Both the position numbers and the translations under genes were made by a program. The notes under the pieces are model-generated. The model saw nothing but the letters and a program-made list of their open reading frames with translations. It did not search any database and was not told where the DNA came from. Shown piece after piece: positions 1-5,439 of a stretch of 5,439 bases of DNA; position 1 is the first letter of the stretch, and the number at the start of each line of letters is the position of its first letter. This DNA is from Parabacteroides sp. (GTDB lineage Bacteria > Bacteroidota > Bacteroidia > Bacteroidales > Tannerellaceae): positions 1 to 5,439 of the forward strand of contig DXRF01000221.1 of assembly GCA_019411205.1 (NCBI GenBank). The letters are read 5' to 3'.

Positions 1-45
1 CTGCCGAATATAAATTACATTGACATCTAATTTTTATATCAATTG

Positions 46-76
46 TTTCCAAGTCCGCGAATGATTTGTACATTTG
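46..76 (+). promoter_or_regulatory. Putative Bacteroidetes-type promoter for the tsaC-fmt gene cluster
   Basis: TACATTTG at 69-76 matches the Bacteroidetes -7 consensus TAnnTTTG at every fixed position. A TTTC at 46-49 is a three-of-four match to the -33 TTTG element, with a 19-nt spacer, which is in the usual range. Transcription would then start near 82-85, leaving an mRNA leader of only about 11-14 nt before the ATG at 96. The leader is A-rich (TTTAAAAAACA) with no Shine-Dalgarno motif, which is common in this phylum. The match is by eye; the weak -33 box is the main doubt. Confidence 0.55.
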
Positions 77-95
77 TGACATTATTTAAAAAACA

Positions 96-656
96 ATGAC
101 AGAAGACATTCAAAAAGCTTGCGAAATCATGCAGGCGGGAGGCATAATACTCTATCCTACAGATACGATCTGGGGAATCGGTTGCGATGCGACCAATGAG
201 AAAGCCGTACAAAAGGTGTACGAGCTGAAGAAGAGAATGGACAATAAGGCTATGCTGGTATTGACCGACAGTTCGGCAAAACTGAGTATGTACGTGTCGG
301 ATATGCCCGATATAGCTTGGGATCTGATCGAGGTGGCCGATAAACCGCTCACGATTATCTATCCTCATGCGAAGAATCTGGCGAACAATCTCTTGGGTGA
401 AGACGGTAGTGTCGGTATCCGGGTGACGAACGAAGAGTTTTCCCGTAAACTGTGCGAGCGTTTCCGAAAACCATTGGTTTCTACCTCAGCGAATGTGAGC
501 GGTGAACCTTCTCCGGGCAATTTTAGCGAGGTATCGGACAGTATTAAAAACGGAGTCGATTATATTGTGAAATATCGTCAGGATGATATGAGCAAGGCCA
601 AGCCTTCTAATATCATTAAATTAGGAGACGGTGGCGTTGTTCAGGTAATCAGGTAG
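96..656 (+). CDS. tsaC: L-threonylcarbamoyladenylate synthase, short TsaC/YrdC type (Sua5/YciO/YrdC family)
   Basis: The 186-aa cytoplasmic protein belongs to the Sua5/YciO/YrdC family, which makes threonylcarbamoyl-AMP from threonine, bicarbonate and ATP. TsaD-TsaB-TsaE then transfer the group to A37 of ANN-decoding tRNAs (t6A). Visible family motifs are GGIILYPTDTIWGIGCDA at 15-32, the basic KxRxxxK signature at K45, R47 and K51, DKPLTIIYP at 82-90, GSVGIRV at 104-110, and the nucleotide-binding PLVSTSANVSGEP at 126-138. The length fits the single-domain TsaC form; the extra C-terminal Sua5 domain of about 340-aa homologues is absent. The ATG at 96 lies just below the predicted promoter and leaves a normal N-terminus, so it is the preferred start. 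The stop is 2 nt before the next gene, suggesting translational coupling. A YciO-like paralogue of less certain function cannot be fully excluded, because Bacteroidetes genomes can carry more than one family member. Confidence 0.9.
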   Translation: MTEDIQKACEIMQAGGIILYPTDTIWGIGCDATNEKAVQKVYELKKRMDNKAMLVLTDSSAKLSMYVSDMPDIAWDLIEVADKPLTIIYPHAKNLANNLLGEDGSVGIRVTNEEFSRKLCERFRKPLVSTSANVSGEPSPGNFSEVSDSIKNGVDYIVKYRQDDMSKAKPSNIIKLGDGGVVQVIR

Positions 657-658
657 AA

Positions 659-2062
659 ATGAAGAAGAGCAAGCAGGCAGGAAAATACATATTATCGGAT
701 TTCATATCGGCTTCGGTTGCGTGGTTGCTATTCAATATCCTTCGTTATGAAGTCTTGTTTGTCATTAATGAGGGAACAGATAGTCTGCTTGATTATTTGC
801 AATATCCGGGTGTACTCACCGGGCAGTTCGTCATTCCTTTTTTTTGGCTGGTACTTTACTATTTTTCGGGATATTACAACAAGCCGTTTGGAAAGTCTCG
901 CCTTACCGAACTTTTTTCGACATTCATTACCGTGTTGATCGGGACGATTTTCGTTTTCTTTGCTTTGTTGCTCGATGATATTCCCCGGTCGATCAATGTC
1001 TATTATAAGCTGTTCTTCGGAATGTTCGGATTGCAGTTTTTCATTACCTATATCCCGCGTCTGCTGATTACGCAGAGTGGGGTAAGGAAGATAAGGAACC
1101 GGGAGTGGGCGATGAATGTGCTGATTATCGGTGCGGGAGGGAAGGCTGTTCGTATTGCTCATGATTTGTATCGTCTGGGCTATGATATTTGCGGGTTTGT
1201 TTCGGAAGATGAGAGGACGTCGGTCAAGGCTGACCGGAGTCAGGTATTGGGAACGGTGAAAGATATTCCGGTTTTGATGGAGAAGAAGAATGTGGATGAA
1301 ATCGTTTTGGCTGTTGAGTCAAAGAATAATAAGGTGCTCTTGGGAGTCCTCTATTCGCTTTACCGATATAAACGTCCGATAAAAGTGCTGGCAGATCGGT
1401 TTAATATGCTTTCGAAAATCCAGCTTCGGACGATACGGGGAATTCCGTTGGTTGATGTGACGGATAACAATTTTTCACCGGCTGAGCAGAACATAAAGCT
1501 TTTTCTGGATAAGGTCTGTTCTGTCGTTGCATTGCTGTTGCTTTCTCCTTTATTCGTCTATATTGCATGGCGGGTGAAGAAGGATTCTCTGGGACCCGTG
1601 TTTTTCCGCCAGGAGCGGATCGGTTATCTCGGACAGCCGTTTTGGATGTATAAGTTCCGTACCATGTATGTCAATGCCGAAGAAAATGGACCGTCGCTTT
1701 CGTCGGAAGACGACCCGCGTGTAACGCCTTTCGGACGTATCATGAGGAAATATCGGCTGGACGAATTGCCGCAGTTCTGGAATGTGCTGAAAGGGGATAT
1801 GTCACTGGTCGGACCGCGCCCCGAACGGAAATATTTTATCGACGAGATCGTGAAGACGGCTCCTTACTACTATCTGTTGCACAATGTTCGTCCGGGTATT
1901 ACTTCGTTAGGGATGGTGAAGTACGGTTATGCGGCAAGTGTGGACAAAATGGTGGAGCGTATGGAATATGATATATTATATTATGAAAATATGTCGCTGA
2001 CACTGGATCTGACAATTCTGATCTATACGGTTAAAACAGTACTCACAGGTAAAGGTATTTGA
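659..2062 (+). CDS. Polyprenyl-phosphate sugar phosphotransferase (WbaP/EPS-initiating glycosyltransferase)
   Basis: The 467-aa membrane protein should transfer a sugar-1-phosphate from a nucleotide sugar to undecaprenyl phosphate, the first step of exopolysaccharide, capsule or glycan assembly. The N-terminus has about four hydrophobic segments (roughly 10-30, 53-72, 84-106, 114-134). A Rossmann-like CoA-binding fold follows, starting at VLIIGAGGKAVRIA (154-167). The C-terminal bacterial sugar transferase domain starts with a re-entrant hydrophobic helix containing SP (282-304). It continues with FRQERIG (316-322), YKFRTM (331-336), the catalytic Asp-Glu pair D368-E369 in RLDELPQFWNVLKGDMSLVG (366-385), and PRPE (386-389). 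This order and length are typical of full-size WbaP/CpsE/WcaJ-like proteins, and nothing essential is missing. The ATG is 2 nt after tsaC with no strong Shine-Dalgarno motif, so translation may depend on tsaC. No other glycosyltransferase, flippase or polymerase is in the window, so the glycan and donor sugar cannot be assigned. AT content is higher than in the two genes downstream. Confidence 0.92.
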   Translation: MKKSKQAGKYILSDFISASVAWLLFNILRYEVLFVINEGTDSLLDYLQYPGVLTGQFVIPFFWLVLYYFSGYYNKPFGKSRLTELFSTFITVLIGTIFVFFALLLDDIPRSINVYYKLFFGMFGLQFFITYIPRLLITQSGVRKIRNREWAMNVLIIGAGGKAVRIAHDLYRLGYDICGFVSEDERTSVKADRSQVLGTVKDIPVLMEKKNVDEIVLAVESKNNKVLLGVLYSLYRYKRPIKVLADRFNMLSKIQLRTIRGIPLVDVTDNNFSPAEQNIKLFLDKVCSVVALLLLSPLFVYIAWRVKKDSLGPVFFRQERIGYLGQPFWMYKFRTMYVNAEENGPSLSSEDDPRVTPFGRIMRKYRLDELPQFWNVLKGDMSLVGPRPERKYFIDEIVKTAPYYYLLHNVRPGITSLGMVKYGYAASVDKMVERMEYDILYYENMSLTLDLTILIYTVKTVLTGKGI

Positions 2063-2067
2063 GGAAC

Positions 2068-2094
2068 TAAAAATTAAAAAATTAAAAATAGAGG
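2068..2094 (+). promoter_or_regulatory. A/T-only spacer and ribosome binding site before the CLC gene
   Basis: The 41-nt gap contains 23 consecutive A/T bases (2068-2090) built from a repeated AAAATTAA unit. It is followed by GAGG at 2091-2094, 9 nt before the ATG at 2104. The GAGG supports that ATG as the true start. The A/T tract could keep the initiation region unstructured or act as an upstream element. No TAnnTTTG box is seen in the gap, so a separate promoter is not supported. Confidence 0.45.
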
Positions 2095-2103
2095 TTGTAG
2101 ATT

Positions 2104-3891
2104 ATGAAGGATAATTTTCAATTTTTCTATCGCTTCCTGCTGTGGCGGGACAAGCATATAAAAGAGAAGCATTTCATACTGGTCGTGAGTTTTCTGGTCG
2201 GTATCTGCACGGCGGCAGCGGCTATTATCCTGAAGTCGATCATCCACTTCATACAACATCTTCTGACCGGCAATTTCAATCTGGATGGAGCGAACTACCT
2301 GTACCTGCTCTATCCGGTGATCGGCATCCTGCTTGCCGGCTTGTTTGTGAAGTATATCGTACGGGATGATATCAGCCACGGGGTGACGAAGATTCTCTAT
2401 GCCATATCCCAACGAAAGAGCCGCATCAAACCCCATAACATGTGGACTTCCATTGTCGCCAGTTCCGTCACCATCGGTTTCGGTGGGTCGGTCGGGGCGG
2501 AAGCGCCTATCGTGTTGACGGGAGCGGCGATCGGTTCCAACCTGGGCCGCCTGTTCCGCATGGAGCAAAAGACGCTGATGCTGCTGGTCGGCTGCGGGGC
2601 TGCCGGTGCGATAGCCGGTATATTCAAGGCGCCGATAGCCGGGGTGGTGTTTGTGGTGGAAGTGCTGTTGCTGGACCTGACGATGACGTCGGTGCTGCCC
2701 TTGCTCATCACTTCGGTGACGGCTGCGACGGTCTCCTATATATTTACGGGTACGGAAGCGATGTTCCCCTTTTCGCAGACCGAAGCGTTTGTGATCGAGC
2801 GCATCCCTTATGTGCTGCTGCTCGGTGTCTTCTGCGGCCTGGTGTCTCTCTATTTTACCAAAGTCATGAACCGGGTCGAGGGGATGTACCGGAGTTTGAA
2901 TAATTACTGGAAGAAATTCGTCGTCGGGGGGATCATGCTGAGTGTGCTGATCTTCATATTCCCGCCGCTCTACGGTGAAGGTTACGACACGATCTCGTCT
3001 TTGTTGAACGGACAGTTCTCCCATATCATGGATAAGAGTATGTTCTACAGCCTGAACGATACCTATTGGGGATTGCAGATATTCCTTACGCTGATCTTGT
3101 TGTTCAAGGTCTTTGCTTCGAGCGCGACGAATGCAGGCGGCGGTTGCGGCGGTATATTCGCTCCCAGTTTGTACCTGGGATGTATAGCCGGGTTCGTGTT
3201 TGCGCATGCGTCCAACTATTTTCCTTTTACGATGTATCTGTCGGAGAAGAATTTCGCCTTGTTGGGAATGGCGGGAATCATGTCCGGCGTCATGCATGCA
3301 CCGCTGACCGGTGTCTTCCTGATTGCCGAGCTGACCGGCGGATATGCTCTTTTCCTTCCGCTGATGATCGTATCCGTGAGTTCCTATATCACGATCAAGA
3401 TGTTCCTTCCGCACAGCATCTATTCGATGCGTCTGGCCCAGAAAGGAGAGTTGCTCACCCATCATAAAGACCGTGCCGTGCTGACGTTGCTGAATACCGA
3501 CAGTGTGATCGAGCGCGACTTCCTGACCGTCTCTCCCGAAATGTCACTGGGAGATATGGTGAAGGTGATTGCCAAAAGCGGGCGAAACACGTTTCCGGTC
3601 ATCGACGAGAGGGGAATCTTGCTGGGGCTCGTCCTGTTGGATAACATCCGTAACATCATGTTCCGGCCGGAGCTATACAACCGTTTCCATGTCTCCAAGT
3701 TCATGGTCTCGGCGCCTGCCAAGATTCAGGTAGGGACGCCCATGGAGCAGATCATGCGTGTCTTTGACGATACGAAAGCTTGGAACCTGCCGGTCGTGGA
3801 TGAGGAGGGACGATACATCGGCTTTATGTCCAAATCGAAAATATTTAATTCATACCGCGAAGTGTTGGTTGAAAACTTTTCAGGAGATTAA
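2104..3891 (+). CDS. CLC-family chloride channel/transporter with C-terminal CBS domain pair
   Basis: The 595-aa inner-membrane protein has a CLC transport core (about 20-445) and a cytosolic pair of CBS repeats (about 473-525 and 534-586), which in relatives bind adenine nucleotides. CLC signature loops are visible: ISHGV at 90-94 (in place of GSGIP), GAEAP at 131-135 with E133 as the gating glutamate (E148 in E. coli ClC-ec1), GGIFAP at 349-354, and HSIYS at 437-441 with Y440 matching the chloride-coordinating Tyr445. The segment KAPIAGVVFVVEV (175-187) aligns without gaps to NAPLAGILFIIEE of ClC-ec1. It puts Val187 where exchangers have the proton glutamate E203, so coupling to protons is doubtful. 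The role is anion movement across the membrane, perhaps in acid or osmotic response. The start is supported by GAGG 9 nt upstream. The stop is 4 nt before fmt, and the AGGAG serving fmt lies in the last codons of this gene. Whether it is a channel or an exchanger cannot be decided from sequence. Confidence 0.93.
   Translation: MKDNFQFFYRFLLWRDKHIKEKHFILVVSFLVGICTAAAAIILKSIIHFIQHLLTGNFNLDGANYLYLLYPVIGILLAGLFVKYIVRDDISHGVTKILYAISQRKSRIKPHNMWTSIVASSVTIGFGGSVGAEAPIVLTGAAIGSNLGRLFRMEQKTLMLLVGCGAAGAIAGIFKAPIAGVVFVVEVLLLDLTMTSVLPLLITSVTAATVSYIFTGTEAMFPFSQTEAFVIERIPYVLLLGVFCGLVSLYFTKVMNRVEGMYRSLNNYWKKFVVGGIMLSVLIFIFPPLYGEGYDTISSLLNGQFSHIMDKSMFYSLNDTYWGLQIFLTLILLFKVFASSATNAGGGCGGIFAPSLYLGCIAGFVFAHASNYFPFTMYLSEKNFALLGMAGIMSGVMHAPLTGVFLIAELTGGYALFLPLMIVSVSSYITIKMFLPHSIYSMRLAQKGELLTHHKDRAVLTLLNTDSVIERDFLTVSPEMSLGDMVKVIAKSGRNTFPVIDERGILLGLVLLDNIRNIMFRPELYNRFHVSKFMVSAPAKIQVGTPMEQIMRVFDDTKAWNLPVVDEEGRYIGFMSKSKIFNSYREVLVENFSGD
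3882..3886 (+). promoter_or_regulatory. Shine-Dalgarno site that sets the fmt start
   Basis: AGGAG lies 9 nt before the ATG at 3896 and overlaps the final codons of the CLC gene. It favours 3896 over the ATG at 3758, which is in the same frame but would add 46 residues encoded inside the CBS domain and unlike any Fmt N-terminus. Confidence 0.7.
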
Positions 3892-3895
3892 AAAA

Positions 3896-4870
3896 ATGAA
3901 GAAAGAAGATTTACGAATCGTTTATATGGGCACTCCCGATTTTGCGGTGGAGAGCCTGCGTGCCTTGGTTGAGGGCGGATATAATATAGTCGGGGTGATA
4001 ACGATGCCGGACAAGCCGGTCGGCCGTCATGGCAGTGTCCTGCAGGCAAGTCCGGTGAAGCAATATGCCCTGTCGAAGGGATTGCCGGTGCTCCAGCCCG
4101 AAAAGCTGAAAGACGAGGCTTTCCTTTCCGAGCTACGGGCTTTGAAGGCAGACTTGCAGATCGTCGTCGCTTTCCGTATGCTGCCGGAGGTTGTCTGGAA
4201 TATGCCTCGTCTGGGGACGTTCAACCTCCATGCCTCTTTGCTCCCCCAATACAGAGGAGCTGCGCCTATCAACTGGGCGGTGATCAACGGAGATACGGAA
4301 ACCGGTGTGACTACCTTTTTCCTGACCCACGAGATCGACACGGGCAAGATCATCCGCCAGAAGCATCTGCCTGTTGCCGATACGGATGATGTGGGCACTG
4401 TTCATGATTCACTGATGACAATGGGAGCCGGCTTGGTGTTGGAGACCGTCGACTTGCTGTTGGAAGGAAAAACGGATGCTGTCCCTCAGGAAGAATTTTA
4501 CAAAGATCCTTCCGAACTTCGTCCCGCTCCGAAGATTTTCAAGGAAACTTGCCGTATCGACTGGCATCAGCCGGTGAAAAAGCTCTATGACTTCGTCCGC
4601 GGTCTGTCTCCCTATCCGGCGGCCTGGACCGAAATCGTTTCTCCGGAAGGCGTGCGCACCTCTTTGAAAATCTATCAGGCAGAGAAACACCCTGCCGCGC
4701 ACGAACTTCCCGTCGGAACCATCCGGACCGATCGTAAGAGCTATATCGATATCGCAGTGGAAGACGGATATCTGCGTCTGCTGTCCGTGCAACTGGCCGG
4801 TAAGAAACGTCTGCCGGTTGCGGATTTCCTGAACGGGTTCAAGCAGATAGGAGAATATAAAGTCGATTGA
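3896..4870 (+). CDS. fmt: Methionyl-tRNA formyltransferase
   Basis: The 324-aa cytoplasmic enzyme formylates Met-tRNA(fMet) using 10-formyltetrahydrofolate to make the initiator tRNA of bacterial translation. The N-terminal Rossmann-type formyltransferase domain (about 5-205) begins with RIVYMGTPDFAV (7-18). It has the tRNA-contacting loop region PDKPVGRHG (38-46), then FNLHASLLPQYRGAAPINWA (109-128), carrying catalytic N110 and H112 and the SLLP signature. HEIDTG (145-150) supplies the third catalytic residue, D148. These match N108, H110 and D146 of the E. coli enzyme. A C-terminal OB-like domain follows (about 210-318), starting with the family's RPAPKIFKETCRIDW region. The length is close to the usual 310-320 aa and the gene looks intact. 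It follows the CLC gene by 4 nt, indicating co-transcription and probable coupling. The TGA stop is immediately followed by an in-frame TAA. Confidence 0.97.
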   Translation: MKKEDLRIVYMGTPDFAVESLRALVEGGYNIVGVITMPDKPVGRHGSVLQASPVKQYALSKGLPVLQPEKLKDEAFLSELRALKADLQIVVAFRMLPEVVWNMPRLGTFNLHASLLPQYRGAAPINWAVINGDTETGVTTFFLTHEIDTGKIIRQKHLPVADTDDVGTVHDSLMTMGAGLVLETVDLLLEGKTDAVPQEEFYKDPSELRPAPKIFKETCRIDWHQPVKKLYDFVRGLSPYPAAWTEIVSPEGVRTSLKIYQAEKHPAAHELPVGTIRTDRKSYIDIAVEDGYLRLLSVQLAGKKRLPVADFLNGFKQIGEYKVD

Positions 4871-4878
4871 TAAAGAAA

Positions 4879-4920
4879 GGGCTGTCTAAAAAGTCTCTTT
4901 TCGGCGGTGTCAAAACAGCC
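4879..4920 (+). repeat. Degenerate repeat copy / weak hairpin after fmt
   Basis: GGGCTGTCTAAAAAGT at 4879-4894 matches 14 of 16 bases of the left arm of the next element (4936-4951). GGCTGT at 4880-4885 can pair with ACAGCC at 4915-4920, and TTT follows. The 6-bp stem encloses a 29-nt loop, so it is a poor terminator on its own. It looks like a decayed copy of the inverted repeat just downstream, but might contribute to ending the fmt transcript. Confidence 0.45.
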
Positions 4921-4933
4921 TTTGCCACAATAA

Positions 4934-4990
4934 AGGGGTTGTCTGAAAAGTGTTCTCAAGGACGAATGAGTGACTTTTAAGACAACCCCT
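4934..4990. repeat. Near-perfect 18-bp inverted repeat between convergent genes (possible bidirectional terminator or small mobile repeat)
   Basis: AGGGGTTGTCTGAAAAGT at 4934-4951 pairs with ACTTTTAAGACAACCCCT at 4973-4990, 17 of 18 positions, with one G/A mismatch at 4945/4979. The 21-nt loop can fold further through CTCA (4955-4958) and TGAG (4967-4970). It lies between fmt (plus) and the RND gene (minus), the expected place for a shared terminator. The U-rich tail is poor on the plus strand (GATGTTT) but better on the minus strand, where the stem is followed by TTTATTG. The arm is repeated at 4879-4894, which suggests a dispersed repeat or MITE-like end as an alternative. No clear target-site duplication is visible. 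Confidence 0.65.
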
Positions 4991-5040
4991 GATGTTTGGA
5001 TTATGCCTATGTGTGTCCGTGGTGTTACCCGTATCCCGGC

Positions 5041-5439
5041 TTATTTCTGTTTCCGGTTGAATTTATCCAATACCTTTTCCTGGAATAATTGCATCAACTC
5101 GTAGAAGCTGGGGATAAACATCGTGGCAAAAATGGTGTTTACCGCCATGCCGAATACGACTGCCGCGCCTAAAGACAGGCGGCTTCCCGCTCCGGCCCCC
5201 GTTGCAAACAGCAAAGGCATGACTCCTAAGACGAATGCGAACGATGTCATCAGGATCGGACGCAGACGGACATGACCGGCTTCGAGCGCGGATTCGCGTA
5301 TCGGGTTACCGGCTTTGTGGTAGTCGCGGGCAAATTCGACAATCAGGATACCGTTCTTCGCCGAGAGGGCGATCAGCAGGATGATACCGATTTGCGTATA
5401 AATGCTGACCGGCACGCCCATGACGAAACATCCCAAAAT
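5041..5439 (-). CDS. RND-family efflux pump inner-membrane protein, C-terminal part (cut by window edge)
   Basis: This is the last 132 residues of a minus-strand gene that continues beyond 5439. The stop codon is TTA at 5041-5043 on the plus strand. It matches the C-terminus of AcrB/MexB-type (HAE1) proton-driven drug exporters, which are about 1,040 aa. Visible are IGIILLIALSAKNGILIVEF (residues 17-36 of the fragment) with the TM10 lysine K28 (AcrB K940), then the HVRLRPILMTSFAFVLGVMP stretch (56-75) with R58 and T65 at the positions of AcrB R971 and T978, which belong to the proton relay. The final membrane helix (about 88-112) and a short charged tail, KFNRKQK, follow. In Gram-negatives such pumps work with a periplasmic adaptor and an outer-membrane channel, usually encoded next to them; neither is in view. 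The TTG at 5434-5436 is an internal Leu codon, not a start. The gene converges on fmt. Confidence 0.95.
   Translation of the reverse strand: MLGCFVMGVPVSIYTQIGIILLIALSAKNGILIVEFARDYHKAGNPIRESALEAGHVRLRPILMTSFAFVLGVMPLLFATGAGAGSRLSLGAAVVFGMAVNTIFATMFIPSFYELMQLFQEKVLDKFNRKQK

Noticed and set aside
1..30. A possible tail of an upstream plus-strand gene (nine codons then TAA at 28-30)
   Set aside because: Nine codons carry no recognisable signature, and A/T-rich intergenic DNA gives such short open stretches by chance.
2442..2903. A 153-codon plus-strand frame inside the CLC gene
   Set aside because: It is an out-of-frame shadow rich in Gly, Arg and Asp, with no recognisable family and no ribosome binding site.
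2074..3465. A 463-codon open frame on the minus strand opposite the CLC gene
   Set aside because: Its translation is rich in His, Gln, Arg and Asp with no domain or membrane pattern, as expected from the complement of a codon-biased gene. The plus-strand frame encodes a clear CLC protein.
3758..3895. An upstream ATG extending fmt by 46 residues
   Set aside because: The extension lies within the CLC CBS domain and does not resemble an Fmt N-terminus. The ATG at 3896 has AGGAG 9 nt upstream and begins the family's normal N-terminus.
4934..4990. The hairpin as a structured RNA gene or riboswitch
   Set aside because: It lies downstream of two converging genes, not in a leader, and has only a single long stem with no aptamer-like conserved core.
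5434..5436. TTG as the start of a 131-aa protein on the minus strand
   Set aside because: The reading frame is open to the window edge and the sequence is the interior of an RND transporter, so this is an internal Leu codon of a truncated gene.

Overview
This window looks like a chromosomal segment of a Bacteroidales bacterium, most likely Parabacteroides or a close relative. The clues are a TAnnTTTG-type promoter, an A-rich start context without a clear Shine-Dalgarno sequence on the first gene, moderate GC, and Bacteroidetes-like protein sequences. The genus is an inference from general sequence feel; no search was run.

Layout: four plus-strand genes are packed closely from 96 to 4870. They encode a short TsaC/YrdC-type threonylcarbamoyl-AMP synthase (tRNA t6A synthesis), a polyprenyl-phosphate sugar-phosphotransferase of the WbaP/EPS-initiating type, a CLC-family chloride transport protein with a C-terminal CBS pair, and methionyl-tRNA formyltransferase (fmt). 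Gaps between them are 2, 41 and 4 nt, so they could be one transcription unit driven by the promoter just before the first gene. The 41-nt gap before the CLC gene is almost pure A/T followed by a good ribosome binding site.

From 4871 to 5040 lies a 170-nt convergent intergenic region. It holds two neighbouring copies of a GGGyTGTCTrAAAAGT motif. The second copy forms the left arm of a near-perfect 18-bp inverted repeat (17/18 paired), which may be a terminator for both sides or a small dispersed repeat. After it, on the minus strand, is the C-terminal end of an RND-family efflux pump inner-membrane protein, cut by the right edge of the window.

Functionally, two genes serve translation (t6A modification of ANN-decoding tRNAs, and formylation of initiator tRNA). 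Between them sit two membrane proteins with no obvious link to translation: the initiating glycosyltransferase and the anion transporter. No defence system, phage, CRISPR array, RNA gene or complete insertion sequence was seen. The most interesting details are a Val in the CLC protein where proton-coupled exchangers carry the 'proton glutamate', an orphan sugar-phosphotransferase inside a housekeeping cluster, and the inverted-repeat element in the convergent gap.
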